A DNA stretch of 64,000 nt from Gracilariopsis chorda. Taxonomy: Eukaryota; Rhodophyta; Florideophyceae; Gracilariales; Gracilariaceae. This document shows positions 61,700 to 64,000 of the stretch, in pieces. The notes under the pieces are model-generated. The model did no database searches, had not been told where the DNA came from, and was given only the letters and a program-made list of their open reading frames with translations. A program made the position numbers and the translations under genes. Each line of letters starts with the position of its first letter. The first letter of the stretch is position 1. The stretch is taken from assembly GCA_003194525.1 (NCBI GenBank), contig NBIV01000145.1, forward strand, positions 62,001 to 126,000. Direction: 5' to 3'.

Positions 61700-62019
61700 C
61701 CTGGCTCCGAAGACTGTTCTGGGAGCTGAGCGCTGAAAAGGTCCTTGACGATGAACCGGACATGTATCCAATATCCACATATTCGGATAGCTCGACTGCG
61801 CTGTCGATAGCTAAGAATCCGGGAGTCTCTGAAAGGAACACGCACATAGCTCTAAAACATCACCATATCAAAGAGCTCGTTGAGACTGGAGTCATTGACA
61901 TAAAGCCAATAAGGACAGACACACAAGCCGCTGATATATTCACAAAGTCACTCCCGGTGGAACGATTGAAAGTTCTCACAGTATTATGTGGGCTTAGGAA
62001 CAAAACATCCACTGAGTAA
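61696..62019 (+). pseudogene. last part of copia RNase H, out of frame
   Basis: TWLRRLFWELSAEKVLDDEP, STALSIAKNPGVSERN, HIALKHHHIKELVETGVIDI and QAADIFTKSLPVERLK. Follows from a single-base shift at 61690-61695. Ends at TAA 62019. Confidence 0.85.
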
Positions 62020-62248
62020 GTATGTGTATCTATATTGTCAAGGTAGCTAACTTTTGAGTTTGTTTTTACTTTTTGTTTTGGAATCCAGATATGTTAGTTT
62101 ATTAGAGTCGCGAAAGGGGCCCGTACCTTTTCCTAGATTGCAGATTTTTGCCTATTCGGTTTTTGCTGCAGTACAGGTTTTTAATGGCGGGTACCAAGAC
62201 ATCTAGTCTGTTAGACTTATTTCGCAAACTAAGCTGCTATCTTATTTT

Positions 62249-62258
62249 CGAGGGACGG
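62249..62258 (+). other. polypurine tract
   Basis: CGAGGGACGG next to the 3' LTR; the 62020-62248 stretch before it is the 3' UTR, with TTAATGGCGGGTACC shared with other copies. Confidence 0.75.
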
Positions 62259-62394
62259 TGTAGACGGACGCAGAATTGTCCTGGTCCACTGATTGGAACG
62301 TGTGGCACGAGCCACACGTTCCAACAGTATAAATAAAGGGCCCCCTTCTGTACCCCTTTGGATGGAAGGGGGCAGCGAGAGAGAAACAGCTACA
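62259..62394 (+). repeat. 3' LTR of the 56.6-kb copia element
   Basis: 136 bp; followed by GAGAG and then the rest of the gypsy LTR. Confidence 0.92.
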
Positions 62395-62399
62395 GAGAG

Positions 62400-62569
62400 C
62401 TCTCAGGAGGAGCTGTCCAGCCTGTGCCTCTTTTTATATTGCTCCTCGATGAGGGCTTGTAGCAAAAGTAATGAGCTACGTGGCGTGTTCTAGCTTGTAG
62501 TGTCACGCGAAGGTAGTGTAGTGATGTTAAAGTGCTACTCTAGCTTATAGCACCTACTACTTCGTCACA
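62400..62569 (-). repeat. gypsy 5' LTR, second part
   Basis: 170 bp; with 56502-56597 it makes exactly 266 bp, the size of the intact partner LTR. Confidence 0.92.
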
Positions 62570-62574
62570 CTAAA

Positions 62575-63428
62575 CATCTAGGTTAGCACCACTATCGAAG
62601 GTTCAGTTCCCAAGAAAGACCCAGCTACGTATCCACCTCGAGTCGTCCCTGCGTTGTATCAGCAGAATCCTCAGCAAATGAAGAGGCTGGGATTGTATTA
62701 TAATCCGCAAGCCGTGACTCTAGCGTTTTGTATGTGAACCCTCAACGCAGGACTTAAAAATACAGATGAAAGTCGACAGCCATGATTCGTTCCCTTTCCA
62801 GTGTGCTTAGGGGCAATGAAAAAATTGCGGCAGAGCAGGCGATCTTGAGGTGGACATTGGCGATTAGAACTAGACATTAAGAGCTTCCTCTATTGAACGA
62901 AAGGGAGGACATTGAAGACGTTAGCAGACAGGCTCTAAAAAATTATAACGCTTCCAGGAAAGGGAGCTTCCCGGCTTCCAGGAAAGGGAGCTTCCCGGTA
63001 GAAGAACGCTGTACCATGTCGCGAGACTAAGCTGACATGCGCCGAAATCGTACAATACACTACACTTTGCTTGGCTATCCTATTACGACGAAGTAGTATA
63101 GTTGTAGGGAACTCCATCAGTTGCTCGTCTAAAGAGCAGCAATCAGCTGTTTGGAGTTAATGTGCGGACCTGGAGTGCTGAACGGCGTAGAGTATTTCTT
63201 GCTCCGATGCCCATTGAGGAACTTATCTATGCGGATATGTTTACCTCCCGTTGCGTGAACTTTGCGAATTATGAATTGGAGTGATTATTAGACGCTGGCC
63301 TGTGAAAGTATTTGTCTACCTATGAGAAAACGTTCTTTGAACGAAAACGATCTGTGCTGTGTAGGAATTATACATAGGCATCTATAAAAAGAGAGGTTTG
63401 TCTGGTGTCCAATGGGCTGAACGACTTC
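62575..63428. other. no recognised gene
   Basis: Older sequence outside the gypsy element. Contains a perfect 24-bp tandem duplication at 62951-62998 (CTTCCAGGAAAGGGAGC...). No coherent frame. Confidence 0.45.
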
Positions 63429-63593
63429 TGTTGACAAGTACAATCGCTCCCTTCTCTGCTCGCCGTTCGCCCCCTTCTCTCTTGCGCAACGCCGCCGGGG
63501 CAGCCGCCTATTTACTATTATTGTATAGCAGTAAATGGGTGGACATCATGGCCCAGTCCAACGGATGGCCGTGATTTGTCCGTTCAGTTTTCA
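63429..63593 (-). repeat. copia family A 3' LTR (candidate)
   Basis: TGTTGACAAG to AGTTTTCA, 165 bp; contains CTATTTACTATT, the inverse of a TATA-type core. The following CTGTCTCTCGCAAAT matches the position of the family purine tract (complement). Its partner and target duplication are outside the window. Confidence 0.5.
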
Positions 63594-64000
63594 CTGTCTC
63601 TCGCAAATATCTTTGTAAAGATGCTTCGCGGAGTACTATCGTTGTCCACATGGGTGTAGTACCTATTGAAAACCACTACCAGCAGTAAAACCACGTGGAA
63701 AAAATCTGCAACCAGAGGAAAAGGTACAGCACGATGACTTATCAAAGTACTATTGTTAACGGAAACCAAAAAGACAAAGATCTGCTCAAACATAAAAAGA
63801 AAAAGAAGAATAATGCATAAAAGAGGGTTACAATCATCCAATATCGTAACTCGCAAAGACGTCTAAACTTCTCCAAATTTTCACACGCAACACTTTTAGT
63901 AAGCATGTCCGCAGATTGCACATTGGTACCAATCTCTTCAACTTTCACCACACCAGTCTCTACGAGTTGTTTCTCATGATGATTTTATCGCGATATGCTT
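63594..64000 (-). pseudogene. copia 3' end running off the window
   Basis: Minus-strand KHIAIKSS at the right edge, then after a frame change VEEIGTNVQSADMLTKSVAC and ENLEKFRRLCELRY match the last residues of the copia RNase H domain (KHIALKHHYIKE, QAADIFTKPV). The 3' UTR toward the LTR shares GGAAAAAATCTGCA-like words with the 39.9-kb copy. The rest lies to the right of the window. Confidence 0.65.

Larger units (their letters stand above)
56598..62394 (+). mobile_element. Ty1/copia family A element nested in gypsy LTR
   Basis: 5,797 bp. LTRs 56598-56733 and 62259-62394 (136 bp) differ at three positions by eye; duplication GAGAG at 56593-56597 and 62395-62399. The polyprotein is colinear with the 39.9-kb copy and has one TAG and one frameshift. 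Youngest event in this nest, as it splits the gypsy LTR. Confidence 0.94.
51403..62569 (-). mobile_element. Ty3/gypsy element with nested copia element
   Basis: LTRs of 266 bp: 51403-51668 and 56502-56597 plus 62400-62569. Target duplication CTAAA on both sides. Without the nested copia element and its duplicated GAGAG it is 5,365 bp. Gag and Pol on the minus strand are both undamaged, and the LTRs differ at about three positions by eye, so it was young and possibly active until its 5' LTR was split. Confidence 0.93.

Overview
The window reads as a stretch of eukaryotic nuclear genome made mostly of transposable elements. Evidence: Ty1/copia and Ty3/gypsy elements with paired LTRs and 5-bp target-site duplications, several DDE-transposase relics, TATA boxes, and a few long uninterrupted host-type ORFs with no obvious introns. 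A carotenoid-isomerase-like (CRTISO) relic points to a photosynthetic lineage. The intron-poor genes and the retrotransposon load would suit a multicellular (florideophyte, Chondrus-like) red alga, but that assignment is inference and was not tested by any search.

Layout. 1-3.0 kb: a broken DDE transposase that appears to be split by a pogo/Tigger-like DNA transposon (about 888-2936). 3.1-6.5 kb: remnants of two copia elements. 6.55-13.8 kb: the 3' LTR of the second remnant (6555-6654 + 13739-13779) is split by a decayed minus-strand copia element of another lineage (about 6655-13738). 13,870-19,785: an old copia element, plus strand, TSD ACCAT. 20.2-27.8 kb: an LTR relic with its own 246-bp insertion, then decayed genes: a DUF6818/Myb-SANT-like protein, a CRTISO-like oxidoreductase interrupted by about 1.9 kb, an unassigned protein fragment, and a PIF/Harbinger transposase. 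28,100-39,684: an 11.6-kb Ty3/gypsy chromodomain element, minus strand, with 913-bp LTRs and TSD GTTCC; it carries an extra antisense gene with its own TATA box. 39,865-46,200: a young copia element, minus strand, TSD AGCAT, with a nearly complete 1221-aa polyprotein and an 81-bp minisatellite in its leader. 46.2-51.4 kb: the only intact non-TE region, with a polytopic membrane protein, an unrecognised 467-aa protein and a small secreted Cys-rich protein. 51,403-62,569: a second gypsy element, minus strand, TSD CTAAA, whose 5' LTR is split by a young copia element (56,598-62,394, plus strand, TSD GAGAG). 63.4-64 kb: the 3' end of another copia element running off the right edge.

How the parts relate. 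The copia elements at 13.9, 39.9 and 56.6 kb, with the relics at 5, 6.6 and 63.4 kb, form one family: short LTRs of 136-165 bp, a TATAAATAAA-type core, a primer-binding site beginning TGGTAGCATC, a long GC-rich leader with a conserved block, and one Gag-PR-IN-RT-RH frame. The gypsy element at 51.4 kb uses the same primer site. LTR pairs of the four younger elements differ by only about 1-3% by eye. The LTRs of the 13.9-kb element differ by roughly 20%, in line with its broken ORFs. The most unusual item is the antisense gene at 29.0-30.9 kb inside the large gypsy element.
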